Translations under genes and position numbers: made by a program
IMG/VR virus record: IMGVR_UViG_3300025087_000086
Span: 1-54,400 of that record
Length of the DNA stretch: 54,400 nt
Source: a virus
Direction: 5' to 3' (one strand)
Shown: piece after piece, positions 41,334 to 49,992 of the stretch
Position numbering within the stretch: position 1 is the stretch's first letter
How the letters are laid out: the number at the start of each line of letters is the position of its first letter
Notes under the pieces: model-generated
Seen by the model: only the letters and a program-made list of their open reading frames with translations
Databases searched by the model: none
What the model was told of the DNA's origin: nothing

Positions 41334-42998
41334 TCAGAACACCATAGCAGGTTCAAGGTAATCCCCAGTGGTCGCATCATAGTTTACTGCGAACCGACCA
41401 GCATTACCGAAGTTGCGGTCCTCTAACAACACAAACTGGCTTGTGTTCCTCTCTGCTTCCTCCAAGTTCGGGTCTTTGTTTCGCTCGATCCCAAGCATAT
41501 AGAAGCAGTTCTCCATCATCGCTCTGCTTCCTCGGAACTGGACTGATTCGACTTTCCCACCTCGTTCATGAGGCACACCGTTTGTAGGAGCTTTAAGATG
41601 GCAGGTAACAATATAGAAGAAGCCCAAGTCCTGAGCCATACAAGCAAGCTCATCGCTGATCTTCCTGAGCTCAGTCTCAGTGTCAGATGAGCTGAGGTGA
41701 TTAGTAAGCTTCGTAATGGGGTCAATAATAATTGTTTTACTCCCTTCGGACACCACATATCTTATGTACTCCTTTAAGGTTGCCCAATCGGCTTGACCAA
41801 ATGCTTGGTACATGAAGAACTTACCGTCCATAGAATCAATAGTCTTCTCTAACTGAGCTAAGTTAAACGCTACATCTGGCTTATGGTAACAACACTTGTC
41901 TATCTTCCCTGCTAACTTCTTTACTGTAAGTGGGGGCTGCTCTTCAAACTTAATTACCGCTGGGATATCTCCGTCGTTAGCTAGGATTCTGTGCTTAATT
42001 AACTCATTAAGCAGCTCAGATTTCCCTATCTTCACCCCAGCTCCAATAAACATCCCCTCTCCATCTCTCATCCCATAGGTCCACTTCTGTAACGTAGGCC
42101 AGGGCCATGAGCGTCCATACTGAGGGGCTACACAGGCTTTCTGTTTAACATCTCGGACCCTGACCAGGAACGGGGGGCGATACTTCTCTGCTGTATCAAA
42201 CGCCATAGTAAACTCAGTTTGTCTCCCCGCCATGAGCATATCATTAGCATCCTTTAGCGGAAGCTTAATGATCTTGATACGGGGGAACAACTTAGCTAAC
42301 TCAGTAGCTAGCTCTTGTCCAGGGGGATCATTATCAGGAGCGAAGTAGAGCTCACCAATGGACTTCAATATATCCATGTTGTTCTTCACTACTCCTAGCC
42401 CATTGGAACCAGGGATACCTAGTACTGGGATACCAGGGTGTGTCTTCTTAAGCATGTCAAACACAGCCATTGCGTCTTCTTCACCCTCGGTGAGAACCAA
42501 GCGTCTCGGTACTCCTTTCAGCGTCTGAATACCGAAGAGGTCTTGCTTGATGCCTCTAGTTTTCTTGAGAGTAAAGAAGTCTTTGGTTTCTATAGTCCTT
42601 CCTTTGTGAGTGAACAGTGCTCCCTCTGCATAAATCGGATAGTAGTGTTTAACTGGAGCCCCGTCTACCTGAGAACACTCAGTAACAACTGAGTACATTC
42701 GTCTAGTCTCTACTGAGATGCCCCTGTCTGCTACTGATACCAGTGAGCTAATGTCCAGGGTAGCTGTTGACATAAAAAGGGTTGTCTCTGGAGACAGGAC
42801 CATTGTACCAGAAAGGCTCACGATTGGTTCTATTGGTTCAGGCTCTCTAGTCATATACACTGGATGATACTTGGTTCCATGTAGACAAGTCCATGTACGC
42901 TTGTCATTCATGAGAAACAAGTGGTCCCCTTTTTCGTCCTTTCCGATTGCTCTACATGCTGGGCATGGTCTGTTGCTCATAGATACCTCTGTTGCCAT
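41334..42998 (-). CDS. Primase-helicase fusion (T7 gp4-like)
   Basis: The 554-residue protein starts with a zinc-binding CPAC (Cys12, Cys15) and a later TWTCLH, as in T7 primase. A TOPRIM part follows (LVLTEGEEDAMAVF, FAPDNDPPG), then a RecA-type helicase with Walker A (GAGVKIGKS), Walker B (TIIIDPITKL) and a distal arginine region. It unwinds DNA and makes primers with the family A polymerase. Its AAGGAG site is strong. The palindrome at 42783 is read as LSPET. Confidence 0.92.
   Translation of the reverse strand: MATEVSMSNRPCPACRAIGKDEKGDHLFLMNDKRTWTCLHGTKYHPVYMTREPEPIEPIVSLSGTMVLSPETTLFMSTATLDISSLVSVADRGISVETRRMYSVVTECSQVDGAPVKHYYPIYAEGALFTHKGRTIETKDFFTLKKTRGIKQDLFGIQTLKGVPRRLVLTEGEEDAMAVFDMLKKTHPGIPVLGIPGSNGLGVVKNNMDILKSIGELYFAPDNDPPGQELATELAKLFPRIKIIKLPLKDANDMLMAGRQTEFTMAFDTAEKYRPPFLVRVRDVKQKACVAPQYGRSWPWPTLQKWTYGMRDGEGMFIGAGVKIGKSELLNELIKHRILANDGDIPAVIKFEEQPPLTVKKLAGKIDKCCYHKPDVAFNLAQLEKTIDSMDGKFFMYQAFGQADWATLKEYIRYVVSEGSKTIIIDPITKLTNHLSSSDTETELRKISDELACMAQDLGFFYIVTCHLKAPTNGVPHERGGKVESVQFRGSRAMMENCFYMLGIERNKDPNLEEAERNTSQFVLLEDRNFGNAGRFAVNYDATTGDYLEPAMVF
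42783..42796. repeat. Palindrome, perfect
   Basis: Read as SPET in primase-helicase. Confidence 0.9.
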
Positions 42999-43008
42999 AG
43001 TTTACTCC

Positions 43009-43242
43009 TTAGGTTTCCACTTGTATCTCTTCCCTGTATTTCTCTACCCAGTTTGGTTTGAGAGTCGGTTGAACATTGGTCTTCAAACATACTACACTAA
43101 AGTCTGAAGACTCTACTCCAACACCAATCCATCTGAGGGAAATGATACAAGGAACCATTGCTTGTCTAAAGCTCCCTTTTTCAGTTTCATCTCGGCAAGC
43201 ATTGCACTCATACATTAGATCAGTTACTGTAGTTATATTCAT
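43009..43242 (-). CDS. Unknown small protein
   Basis: I use ATG 43242 behind GGAGG instead of a GTG two codons earlier. The 77-residue product has a Cys pair (CNACRDE) and is otherwise unrecognised. It lies directly upstream of the primase-helicase. Confidence 0.58.
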   Translation of the reverse strand: MNITTVTDLMYECNACRDETEKGSFRQAMVPCIISLRWIGVGVESSDFSVVCLKTNVQPTLKPNWVEKYREEIQVET

Positions 43243-43260
43243 AGTCACCTCCTAGGTAAC

Positions 43261-43443
43261 TCACTTCTTCCAGTGACATTTATGGTAGTAGCTATAGTAT
43301 GCCTTAGCTTGTTTTTCAATGAGTGCTGAGCTCTGTTCCCAGACACCTTTTTCTTCTTGGTAATACGGACGATCACAAGAGGGACAGATGAAAGTGATCT
43401 TACTGGAATCCCGGTGATTCATTTGAATCTGCTTAGGTTTCAT
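43261..43443 (-). CDS. Small zinc finger protein
   Basis: The 60-residue product has CPSCDRPY and a C-terminal HKCHW, which could form a single zinc site. Basic residues between suggest nucleic acid binding. AGGAG precedes the start. Confidence 0.6.
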   Translation of the reverse strand: MKPKQIQMNHRDSSKITFICPSCDRPYYQEEKGVWEQSSALIEKQAKAYYSYYHKCHWKK

Positions 43444-43452
43444 AGTGTCTCC

Positions 43453-43767
43453 TTAGAACGCAATGATTACAGTGATGAAGAGCAACACAGTAAGCCCAAT
43501 GTTCGCTCTCCAGAGCCACTTGAAATCCTTATGAATCAGGAACAAGTGATGCCCAATCTCTTCACAGACACTAGTAAGCTTCTTATCCAGGCTCTTGTTT
43601 ATCACAAGTTGCCTACGATAAGCAGAGGACATATCTGAGTAGTTCCCTTGAAGTGTATGGTACTTCTTGTTAAGCTCTTCCAGAGCTACATTAGTTGTCT
43701 CCGGAGACAGTGGTTCTGAGTTACCCTGGGATTCCAACGGTTTACTGAATGTCTCTACACGGTTCAT
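43453..43767 (-). CDS. Membrane protein with coiled coil
   Basis: The 104-residue product has a polar N-terminal helix and a C-terminal membrane segment (ANIGLTVLLFITVIIAF). The fully symmetric palindrome at 43696 is read as LSPET. A lysis or envelope role is possible but not shown. Confidence 0.6.
   Translation of the reverse strand: MNRVETFSKPLESQGNSEPLSPETTNVALEELNKKYHTLQGNYSDMSSAYRRQLVINKSLDKKLTSVCEEIGHHLFLIHKDFKWLWRANIGLTVLLFITVIIAF
43696..43709. repeat. Palindrome, perfect, fully symmetric
   Basis: Central CG makes all 14 bases self-complementary; read as SPET. Confidence 0.9.
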
Positions 43768-43812
43768 AGCGTACCCCTGTGTTACTTAGTAATCTTAAGT
43801 GCCTTAGTTTCC

Positions 43813-44268
43813 TTAGTTACCCTGGTTCCTCTTAGCTTTCTCTATAAGTTGCTCAAGCTGCTCTACAGTACTGAAAAGATTCTCAGTCTCACTAGCAAAG
43901 TACTCCTGAAGAGCTTCGACATGCTTAAGCACATCTTGGAGTGTAGCTGCATCAGCAGTGTCAAACGCTCCAGCTTTAGACATATGTATGAAGTACGAAG
44001 CATGAGTGACCGGGATTCCGTCTTCAGCGAGACAAGCGATAGCGGAGAGGAATGAAGGGTCTTTGCTAAGCTCAGCTATCTTCTGTACCATATGAGCCCG
44101 AGTAGTTCCACCGAAGAGACCTTTGAAGTTCACTACAATCTGATACATATAATGTGCAAAGGCAGCTTCATCAAACCCCTCCACTGACTGGCTGAGCTTC
44201 TTTCCATTAGTATTCACAGTGATTCCTTGGGCGTTTCCATTGTTACCAAACAGATTCATAATTTTCAT
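43813..44268 (-). CDS. Unknown phage protein
   Basis: The 151-residue protein starts with a Gly/Asn-rich segment (NLFGNNGNAQGITVN) then helices (AAFAHYMYQIVVNF). It is not recognised. Its start overlaps the preceding small zinc finger gene. Confidence 0.6.
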   Translation of the reverse strand: MKIMNLFGNNGNAQGITVNTNGKKLSQSVEGFDEAAFAHYMYQIVVNFKGLFGGTTRAHMVQKIAELSKDPSFLSAIACLAEDGIPVTHASYFIHMSKAGAFDTADAATLQDVLKHVEALQEYFASETENLFSTVEQLEQLIEKAKRNQGN

Positions 44269-44420
44269 AAAACTCCTCCAATTTTTATTTTAGTTGCTTC
44301 TATATCCTTAGAAGTTAGTTGCATAAATCTCTCAGTATGTGGCTTAGTTGTTTTCCTGCCTTTTGGGGTTTGGCAATAGTAACCTTTCTCTGCTTTGCAT
44401 CGTGGGCAATCGTAAAACAT
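44265..44420 (-). CDS. Small phage zinc finger protein, upstream part interrupted by TAG
   Basis: The 51-residue frame MFYDCPRCKAEKGYYCQTPK and on, with HTER, matches the short DNA-binding zinc finger found in many phages (CPxC...C...HxxR). The frame is open upstream across an in-frame TAG at 44445-44447 to a TTG at 44477 that has a perfect GGAGGAG site. The downstream ATG has no such site. The gene may thus be a mutant, or be made by reading through TAG. Confidence 0.62.
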   Translation of the reverse strand: MFYDCPRCKAEKGYYCQTPKGRKTTKPHTERFMQLTSKDIEATKIKIGGVL

Positions 44421-44496
44421 AATAGCTCTACAAAATCCCCACTTCTACCAGCCTTCGTTTGGAGTGTAAGGTTTCAAAGCTCTCTCCTCCGATTAC

Positions 44497-44799
44497 TTAG
44501 TTATGTTTCTTTATTTCAGAAAGAAATTCTTTTACTCTTGGCATGATATACTTATCCCTGACACGCTCAACAACACAACAGCTCCCATTGTGATGCTCTT
44601 CCCACCTACGACAATTCCACTTAAACGACTCAAGGTAATCACTGAACTTGTAAGTATTCCATTCTATACTCTGGTTTTCGTCCCACTTCCAGTACCACAG
44701 AGAACCCAGATCACTCTCTTGTTTTTCAAGAAGTGCTTTCTCTGTGTTTGAAACTAGACTGCTCAGGACTTCCTTAATAGCAGCAGATTTCTCATTCAT
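44497..44799 (-). CDS. Unknown protein, Trp-rich
   Basis: The 100-residue protein has two helical ends and a Trp-rich centre (LGSLWYWKWDENQSIEW). An AAGGTAAG site precedes the start. No family was recognised. Confidence 0.6.
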   Translation of the reverse strand: MNEKSAAIKEVLSSLVSNTEKALLEKQESDLGSLWYWKWDENQSIEWNTYKFSDYLESFKWNCRRWEEHHNGSCCVVERVRDKYIMPRVKEFLSEIKKHN

Positions 44800-44804
44800 A
44801 GTTC

Positions 44805-46448
44805 TTACCTTTTCTCCACTTCATTATCCAACCCAGACACCTTATACATTTCCATTACTGCCATCCTCTCGTTATCATCAGCAATCTTGTTGATGAATGC
44901 CAGATTAACAGCAGTGAGCATGGGGAGTTTCATCTTGGATACCATATCCAGTATAGCAATGAGACCCCTTGGAGACATAGTGAGAGCCAGTTCCCCGGAC
45001 TTATAGGCGTTCCTAATAAGCCCAGCAAACTTCACCAGCTTACGGATTACTGGTTTCCTGGTTCCCTTGAATTTCTGCTTCAGCATCTCTACTTCATCGT
45101 CTTCTTTCAAGTAGTTGAGATGAGCGTTGATACTGATCCGATCAAGCATACTCGTATCTTGAATCTGAGTAGCTGCGAACTTTTCCATAGAATCCCCAGT
45201 TCCCTTGACGTTATCAGTGAGGAACATTTGAAACTCAGGAGCAGGACGAATGATCTTATCAGCAGAGGTTCCAGGCATGTCATCTATTGTAAGGTACCCA
45301 TTTTTCTCATACAGATGCTGCATAGCCATAGCAATATGAGGGGGAATCTTGAATACTTCATCAATCGTAATCATGAAACCACCCATGAGCCCTTGGGGGA
45401 GGAGACCATACTTGAACTCCATCCCACCCTCAGATGCCCAAGGGAAGCCTAGGAACGAGGAACTCTCAAGATCACCTCTACCTCCAAGTCTCATATAAGG
45501 CTGCCTAAGATGAGCTGCAAACTGCTCTACAGCAGTGGTCTTCCCTGTCCCCGGAGGGCCAGTAATCAGCATCTTCTCTCCCAAAAGAAGGGCCACTACC
45601 ATACCTTCGAGTACCTCTGTATCCCAGAGGTAATCAGGATTAATAGCTGGAATATGCTGTCTCACTGCTTCGGGGAAGTGAGTTTCAGCATACACTGGGA
45701 CATCGTAGTCCAGCCCAGAGAGCGGGAGCTTTCCCCCCGTAATTGTGGAGAGCTTGATTACAGTCTTGGGAGCCGGAGCAGACACCTTGGCAACTCGTTT
45801 CTTAGGCGTCTTAGTTTCTGTCTCCAGAGACACTTCAGAGACCACTGGAATCTCTGGAACCAGAGTAGCAGTATTCTCTTTCTCTTTGGCTTCTCCAGAT
45901 ACCTCAATAATGAACTTGCACTTAGCAGTCAACTGAGAAGCAATGAGATTCACATGCTCCTTTGCTGCATCTTCGTCCACTTCTGCATCACTCATGTAAT
46001 CAGACACCACATCACTGAGAATATCTCGTCCAGGAGTGTGGAATTTCTCATTAGTGTCTACGCATTTCTTCAGCTCTTCCATGACAGCCCACTGAGCAGA
46101 GTTCAGAGTGATCGTCTCAGATATCACTGGAACCGTTGGAGTACCAGTAGACTCTACAGTTTTACACTTATCAAAAGGGATAAGCACCTTTTTCTCAGTT
46201 CCGTCTGTTCTACACAGATACGAGCCAGAGCTCTTTCCAACTACCTCAAAGTTGGCTCCAGTCTTGAAGCCGAAGTAATTAGTGGTCAATACTACTCTCA
46301 TAAGTTTTCCTCCGTTACCTAATGATTCCTCTGATTCTTTGGTGAACCCGTTGTTACCAAAGGCTAATTCCCTTGAATTGGTTTCCCAGTTTGCTGGGTC
46401 AAAAGCAGCATTTGGACTCATTGGATTTCTATAAACCGTGGTACTCAT
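44805..46448 (-). CDS. AAA+ ATPase, MoxR/CobS-like
   Basis: The 547-residue protein has an N-terminal half of about 250 residues with an SH3-like start and a helical segment, then an AAA+ domain: ITGPPGTGKTT (residues 297-304 hold the P-loop), MITIDEVFK (Walker B), DMPGTS and TSMLDRI. The order matches CobS and MoxR-type ATPases. In CobS it drives cobalt insertion with CobN and CobT; in MoxR systems it remodels proteins with a VWA partner. Such a partner is the next gene. Confidence 0.85.
   Translation of the reverse strand: MSTTVYRNPMSPNAAFDPANWETNSRELAFGNNGFTKESEESLGNGGKLMRVVLTTNYFGFKTGANFEVVGKSSGSYLCRTDGTEKKVLIPFDKCKTVESTGTPTVPVISETITLNSAQWAVMEELKKCVDTNEKFHTPGRDILSDVVSDYMSDAEVDEDAAKEHVNLIASQLTAKCKFIIEVSGEAKEKENTATLVPEIPVVSEVSLETETKTPKKRVAKVSAPAPKTVIKLSTITGGKLPLSGLDYDVPVYAETHFPEAVRQHIPAINPDYLWDTEVLEGMVVALLLGEKMLITGPPGTGKTTAVEQFAAHLRQPYMRLGGRGDLESSSFLGFPWASEGGMEFKYGLLPQGLMGGFMITIDEVFKIPPHIAMAMQHLYEKNGYLTIDDMPGTSADKIIRPAPEFQMFLTDNVKGTGDSMEKFAATQIQDTSMLDRISINAHLNYLKEDDEVEMLKQKFKGTRKPVIRKLVKFAGLIRNAYKSGELALTMSPRGLIAILDMVSKMKLPMLTAVNLAFINKIADDNERMAVMEMYKVSGLDNEVEKR
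45819..45832. repeat. Palindrome, perfect
   Basis: Read as SLET in the CobS-like gene. Confidence 0.9.
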
Positions 46449-48355
46449 ACCAAGAACTCCTTTAGTACGTTGAACAGCACCATATCCAAGTCTTCTGGGT
46501 CATTCACTACACAGTGGTGCTTGTAATATCGCTTCACAACGTCCGTGGTAACTCCGATACCGACTAGATCAATGGGAGTCTTTGTTTCGATATCGCTACA
46601 GACTTTCTTTAAATACCTGTCAGCATTACCACCATTCGCTCCACAGGGAGAACCATCAGAAAGGACAATAAGTAGTTTCCGATCCTCTTTGCGGTTCAGT
46701 AGCCGCTCTGCTGCATAGAGTATGGAATCTCCATCGCAGTTATAGTGCATATTAACCTGTTGAGATGACATGATATCTGCCATGGTCTCCTTTGATACTC
46801 GTTTTCCATAGGGTTTAAAAACGTAGGTGATAAGCCTACCCCTGCTAGAGAACCCAAGTATCTCGTGCTCAATTTGAAGAGCAGTGAGGGCTTCATTTAA
46901 CGCTACTACACAAGCAGATCCAATAGCGTACTTAGAGCCACTCATGGAACCAGAGCAATCCAGCAAGAGCTCTACTGCTGAGTTCTTATTGAGTCTTGAT
47001 CCATCTTTCTTCTTGAATATCCTCGGAGTTGCCCCTGGAATCTTGTTACCCGAATAGACCCTATGAACATTCTTTGAATGAATCTTCCCCTGAGTCTGCC
47101 CGTAGCTGTACGTTGAAACTGACATGGTTTGGAGATACTTAGCCACTTGTTTGGATACTGTGGAGTGACCAATAGCAGAGACAATAGCTTCCTTCTGGCC
47201 CTCATCAACTCTCTTCTCAGAGATATCAATTACATCATGCTTCGGATAAGGGATATACGGTCTGTCCCCCCCATGCTTCTCTACCTGAGTCTCTTCCATA
47301 GGAGCTGTCATTTTAGCAGCTATGGCTTTCTTGATCTTCTCCAACTGAGAAGCGGTAATCTGTTTGTCTTTCATTTCCCACTTAGCATCAATCAGTTTCT
47401 CGTTACCTTCGGCATTAGTGGGTTGTCCCCCATGCTCACCTTGGTTATGGTCAAAAGCAGAGTCTGGGGTACTGTCACACTTCTCGGAACCAGAGCCGTC
47501 TTTGTTTTGCTGCCCCTGACCTTCTCCTTGGCCCTCCTGAGGCTCTCCTTGGCCCTTTCCTTGCTTCCCTTCGCCTTCCTTGGGCTCTCCCTTGCCTTTA
47601 CCCTGATTCTCTCCTTGGCCCTTTTCCTGGCCCTGTGGAGGAGGGGGTTCATAACCAATGAGTTTAAGTAAATCAAGCACAATGCCAGCCTGTATCTCCG
47701 ACTCTTGGCCTGGGCTCTCTAGAACTGAGTCCATCCTTGTCTCCAGAGACAGCTTATCAAACGCTTCGTAGAAGTCCTTATGGATACCACGGTACTGGGT
47801 CATATCCAGAGCTTCCATTGGGTGTCCCATCCATTTTTGTCTACACTCAGCGGTATAGGCGAAGAGTGACAGGAACAGCTCATCAATGGGATCAGTAGAC
47901 GCAGTGAGCAAGGGATCAACATAAACACCCTTGCTCTTCTTCGTAAGGTCTAACTCAGCTTTTCCAGTGTGCATCAAGAACCTGCCGATACTGAATAACT
48001 GGTCTATTCTGTCGAACTTACCGAACATTGCTTTCTCACAGTACACATCCATGAGTAGGTTATTAATAAGACACACTAGCTTATCCTCGAAATTGAGATG
48101 CTTAATTAACTCAAAATAAGACCAGTGCATTTTCTCCATAACATGGGAGAGCTCATGAAAACTGAGAAACCAAAAGAACTCTTCATCGTAGCCAGAGGGA
48201 GGCGGCAAAGTAATCTCACAGTGCCTTCTCTTACTCATCGTCGCTTTTGGTTGGTTACAGTATGGCTCCCATCTTACGGAGATATTCCCACTAGTTGCCA
48301 GAGAAACCAAGAATTTCTTCTGGGCTTCACTGGTTAGTCCTATAGGAATTGCCAT
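46445..48355 (-). CDS. CobT-like VWA protein with HExxH motif
   Basis: The 636-residue protein overlaps the ATPase start (ATGA). The N-terminus has FHELSHVME (His67, His71), a zincin-type motif. A Gly/Gln/Glu/Lys repeat linker follows (residues about 240-300), then a C-terminal VWA domain with the metal site DCSGSMS (Asp466, Ser468, Ser470) and VLSDGSP. This layout matches CobT-like and DUF2201-type proteins that pair with MoxR/CobS ATPases. It could serve B12 formation or a protein-remodelling job. Confidence 0.82.
   Translation of the reverse strand: MAIPIGLTSEAQKKFLVSLATSGNISVRWEPYCNQPKATMSKRRHCEITLPPPSGYDEEFFWFLSFHELSHVMEKMHWSYFELIKHLNFEDKLVCLINNLLMDVYCEKAMFGKFDRIDQLFSIGRFLMHTGKAELDLTKKSKGVYVDPLLTASTDPIDELFLSLFAYTAECRQKWMGHPMEALDMTQYRGIHKDFYEAFDKLSLETRMDSVLESPGQESEIQAGIVLDLLKLIGYEPPPPQGQEKGQGENQGKGKGEPKEGEGKQGKGQGEPQEGQGEGQGQQNKDGSGSEKCDSTPDSAFDHNQGEHGGQPTNAEGNEKLIDAKWEMKDKQITASQLEKIKKAIAAKMTAPMEETQVEKHGGDRPYIPYPKHDVIDISEKRVDEGQKEAIVSAIGHSTVSKQVAKYLQTMSVSTYSYGQTQGKIHSKNVHRVYSGNKIPGATPRIFKKKDGSRLNKNSAVELLLDCSGSMSGSKYAIGSACVVALNEALTALQIEHEILGFSSRGRLITYVFKPYGKRVSKETMADIMSSQQVNMHYNCDGDSILYAAERLLNRKEDRKLLIVLSDGSPCGANGGNADRYLKKVCSDIETKTPIDLVGIGVTTDVVKRYYKHHCVVNDPEDLDMVLFNVLKEFLV
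47738..47751. repeat. Palindrome, perfect
   Basis: Read as SLET in the VWA gene. Confidence 0.9.
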
Positions 48356-48366
48356 GATTACCTCCG

Positions 48367-48606
48367 CTATCTAGGGGTTAACGTGTAGAACCCATCGAAT
48401 ACCATCTTGATACCTGGGAACAAGGATAAGTCCTCAGCAACTAGATCACGAATCTGTTCACAGAATAACACTGGAACAAACCCAAATCTGTCTCTGGAGA
48501 CAAATATCCAATACCCAAGACGCTTGGACACTACACAACGCTCTGTTACCTCAGTTAGTATAGTGGCTGACAAGCCACAGTATCTAGTCACAAGATGTTC
48601 ATACAT
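48367..48606 (-). CDS. Unknown small protein
   Basis: The 79-residue product starts behind GGAGG. It is beta-rich with two Cys (GLSATILTEVTERCVVSKRL). The palindrome at 48489 is read as FVSRDR. Function unknown. Confidence 0.6.
   Translation of the reverse strand: MYEHLVTRYCGLSATILTEVTERCVVSKRLGYWIFVSRDRFGFVPVLFCEQIRDLVAEDLSLFPGIKMVFDGFYTLTPR
48489..48502. repeat. Palindrome, perfect
   Basis: Read as VSRD in a small gene. Confidence 0.9.
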
Positions 48607-48871
48607 AGTACCTCCTGCTTTCTTAGGAATCTTGGGCCACTTTGACCACTACAATGAGTACCAGATACTTTGGTAAGAACCAGTTTTCACTGATACTCAT
48701 TAAAGTTTTCAAAGTAAACTAAATACCTCTGCTACAAGACGGCTATCTCTAGTACCTGAAAGACTGGAAAAGTTACTTGTCTTGAGCTTCATGGGAACGA
48801 AGAGATACCTAAGAAATCTAGGTAGAGCACTTGTTTAACCGAACACTACTCGCGTTCACTTGTTGCAGCTT

Positions 48872-48885
48872 TGTCTCTAGAGATA
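48872..48885. repeat. Palindrome, one mismatch
   Basis: Intergenic, seven bases before the 6-base-spacer version. Confidence 0.7.
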
Positions 48886-48891
48886 ACTCGT

Positions 48892-48909
48892 TGTCTCGTT
48901 ATAGAGACA
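48892..48909. repeat. Palindrome variant with 6-base spacer
   Basis: TGTCTC-GTTATA-GAGACA, intergenic; paired with the copy at 48872. Confidence 0.65.
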
Positions 48910-49135
48910 CCTTAGTTTTCCTTGTAACTCTTGCACAGTGCCAGTTCACTACGCCGTTACCGTAGTAACTACGCTGTTACGACTAAGTAACGAACCCTTT
49001 ACTCTCAAGCCTGTCGTTGATCTAATCAACTCCTCCAGTAAAGGGGAAATCTAGTATACTACTGAATAATAAATAGACTTTAAAGTAGTCCAACTACGGT
49101 GGCTTAGGTTCTAGTTTCATAGAATACTCCGAGTT

Positions 49136-49366
49136 TCAAGTTAATTGTACACTACAATACACAGCTTTGTACTTTCGTACAATTTGATAAAGCTCCTCTC
49201 TCAGCCGATCAGTTCTAGCGGCATTAATCAGTGAACAGCTTTTTGTATATTCATATTTTCGTATGAGCCGAAAGCAATATAAACAAGCCATAGGCATTTG
49301 CTTAGCTGATGCAGTGCAGAGAACCTTGTTAATTCTATTGACAATTACATGGTATGGAAGATTCAT
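49136..49366 (-). CDS. Unknown small basic protein
   Basis: I start at ATG 49366 (GAGG site); the frame extends to 49381. The 76-residue product has several Cys and Tyr residues (ACLYCFRLIRKYEYTKSC), probably helical. Function unknown. Confidence 0.52.
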   Translation of the reverse strand: MNLPYHVIVNRINKVLCTASAKQMPMACLYCFRLIRKYEYTKSCSLINAARTDRLREELYQIVRKYKAVYCSVQLT

Positions 49367-49374
49367 AGAATACC

Positions 49375-49794
49375 TCAGCAACTCTTGAGTTTCTTTCGTC
49401 CCTTACGCTTCTTTGCTGGTTTCGGTTTCCACTCAGGAATCAGTGGTTTACTCTTGGGTTTCAGTGGCTTTTTCGGTTTCCCCTTCCCAGGAAGTCCCTT
49501 ACCGCCAGCCCTCGGAGTCCTTGGCACCCTTGCCTTCGGTCCAGGGCCTTGTCCAGCTCCTCGTTGCTCTTGAAATTCCTTAGGCACTTGGTTTTCGGTT
49601 CCGTTGTTCGTTTCCACATGCTCGCTTGATTCATGTCTGCCTGTGATCCCTTTGCCATAATTGCCTCCAGCTACTTGGATTTTAGCTGTTCTCTGCTTTC
49701 TCGCTGAACAGCCAGTCTTTGAATCCCACTCAACTAGATATTGAGTAGATTCCCTGTGTATCTCACTGAGATTCCGTTTATGTACTCGCTTCAT
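49375..49794 (-). CDS. Lys/Pro-rich basic protein, with a competing frame
   Basis: The 139-residue product ends in a strongly basic Pro/Lys tail (KPKKPLKPKSKPLIPEW), as in nucleic-acid-binding proteins. Inside it, another frame (49461-49658) has a very good GGAGG site and a plausible sequence (MAKGSQADMNQASMWKRTTE). Either both are expressed or an indel has split one gene. The C-terminal half of this frame is the more protein-like. Confidence 0.5.
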   Translation of the reverse strand: MKRVHKRNLSEIHRESTQYLVEWDSKTGCSARKQRTAKIQVAGGNYGKGITGRHESSEHVETNNGTENQVPKEFQEQRGAGQGPGPKARVPRTPRAGGKGLPGKGKPKKPLKPKSKPLIPEWKPKPAKKRKGRKKLKSC

Positions 49795-49809
49795 AAGCGC
49801 CCTCGTTTC

Positions 49810-49992
49810 TTAGTGGCTCTCTAGCTCCTTCACAATACGCTGGAACAGGGTTTCAGCTTGCCTTATCGAGCGAATATCATACCGCTCTTTGGTAAGCTGC
49901 CCATACTTCCAGCCAAGCACCTTGTAAGTATTAAATCTTGTCTCCAGAGACAGCTCGACTCGGACCTTAGTGCTCTTATGGGTCTTGTGCAT
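49810..49992 (-). CDS. Unknown small basic protein
   Basis: The 60-residue product is basic (VLGWKYGQLTKERYDIRSIR). It has a palindrome at 49939 read as LSLET. Its start overlaps the preceding gene. Function unknown. Confidence 0.58.
   Translation of the reverse strand: MHKTHKSTKVRVELSLETRFNTYKVLGWKYGQLTKERYDIRSIRQAETLFQRIVKELESH
49939..49952. repeat. Palindrome, perfect
   Basis: Read as SLET in a small gene. Confidence 0.9.

Larger units (their letters stand above)
48607..49135. other. Structured intergenic region with direct repeats and palindromes
   Basis: No convincing gene is seen. It holds a one-mismatch palindrome (48872), a palindrome with a 6-base spacer (48892-48909), the direct repeat ACTACGCYGTTAC (48948 and 48968, period 20), and nested inverted repeats: CCCTTTACT at 48995-49003 with 49037-49045, and GTTGAT-CTA-ATCAAC at 49016-49030. 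It is a candidate promoter or replication control region. Confidence 0.55.

Noticed and set aside
44445-44447. TAG read as pyrrolysine
   Set aside because: Only one case was seen, TAG is a plain stop elsewhere, and no decoding genes are present, so a mutation or reinitiation is simpler.
45510-46322. Rightward 270-residue frame across the CobS-like gene
   Set aside because: Composition is rich in Ser, Leu, Arg and His with no motif, while the opposite strand has a complete AAA+ domain.
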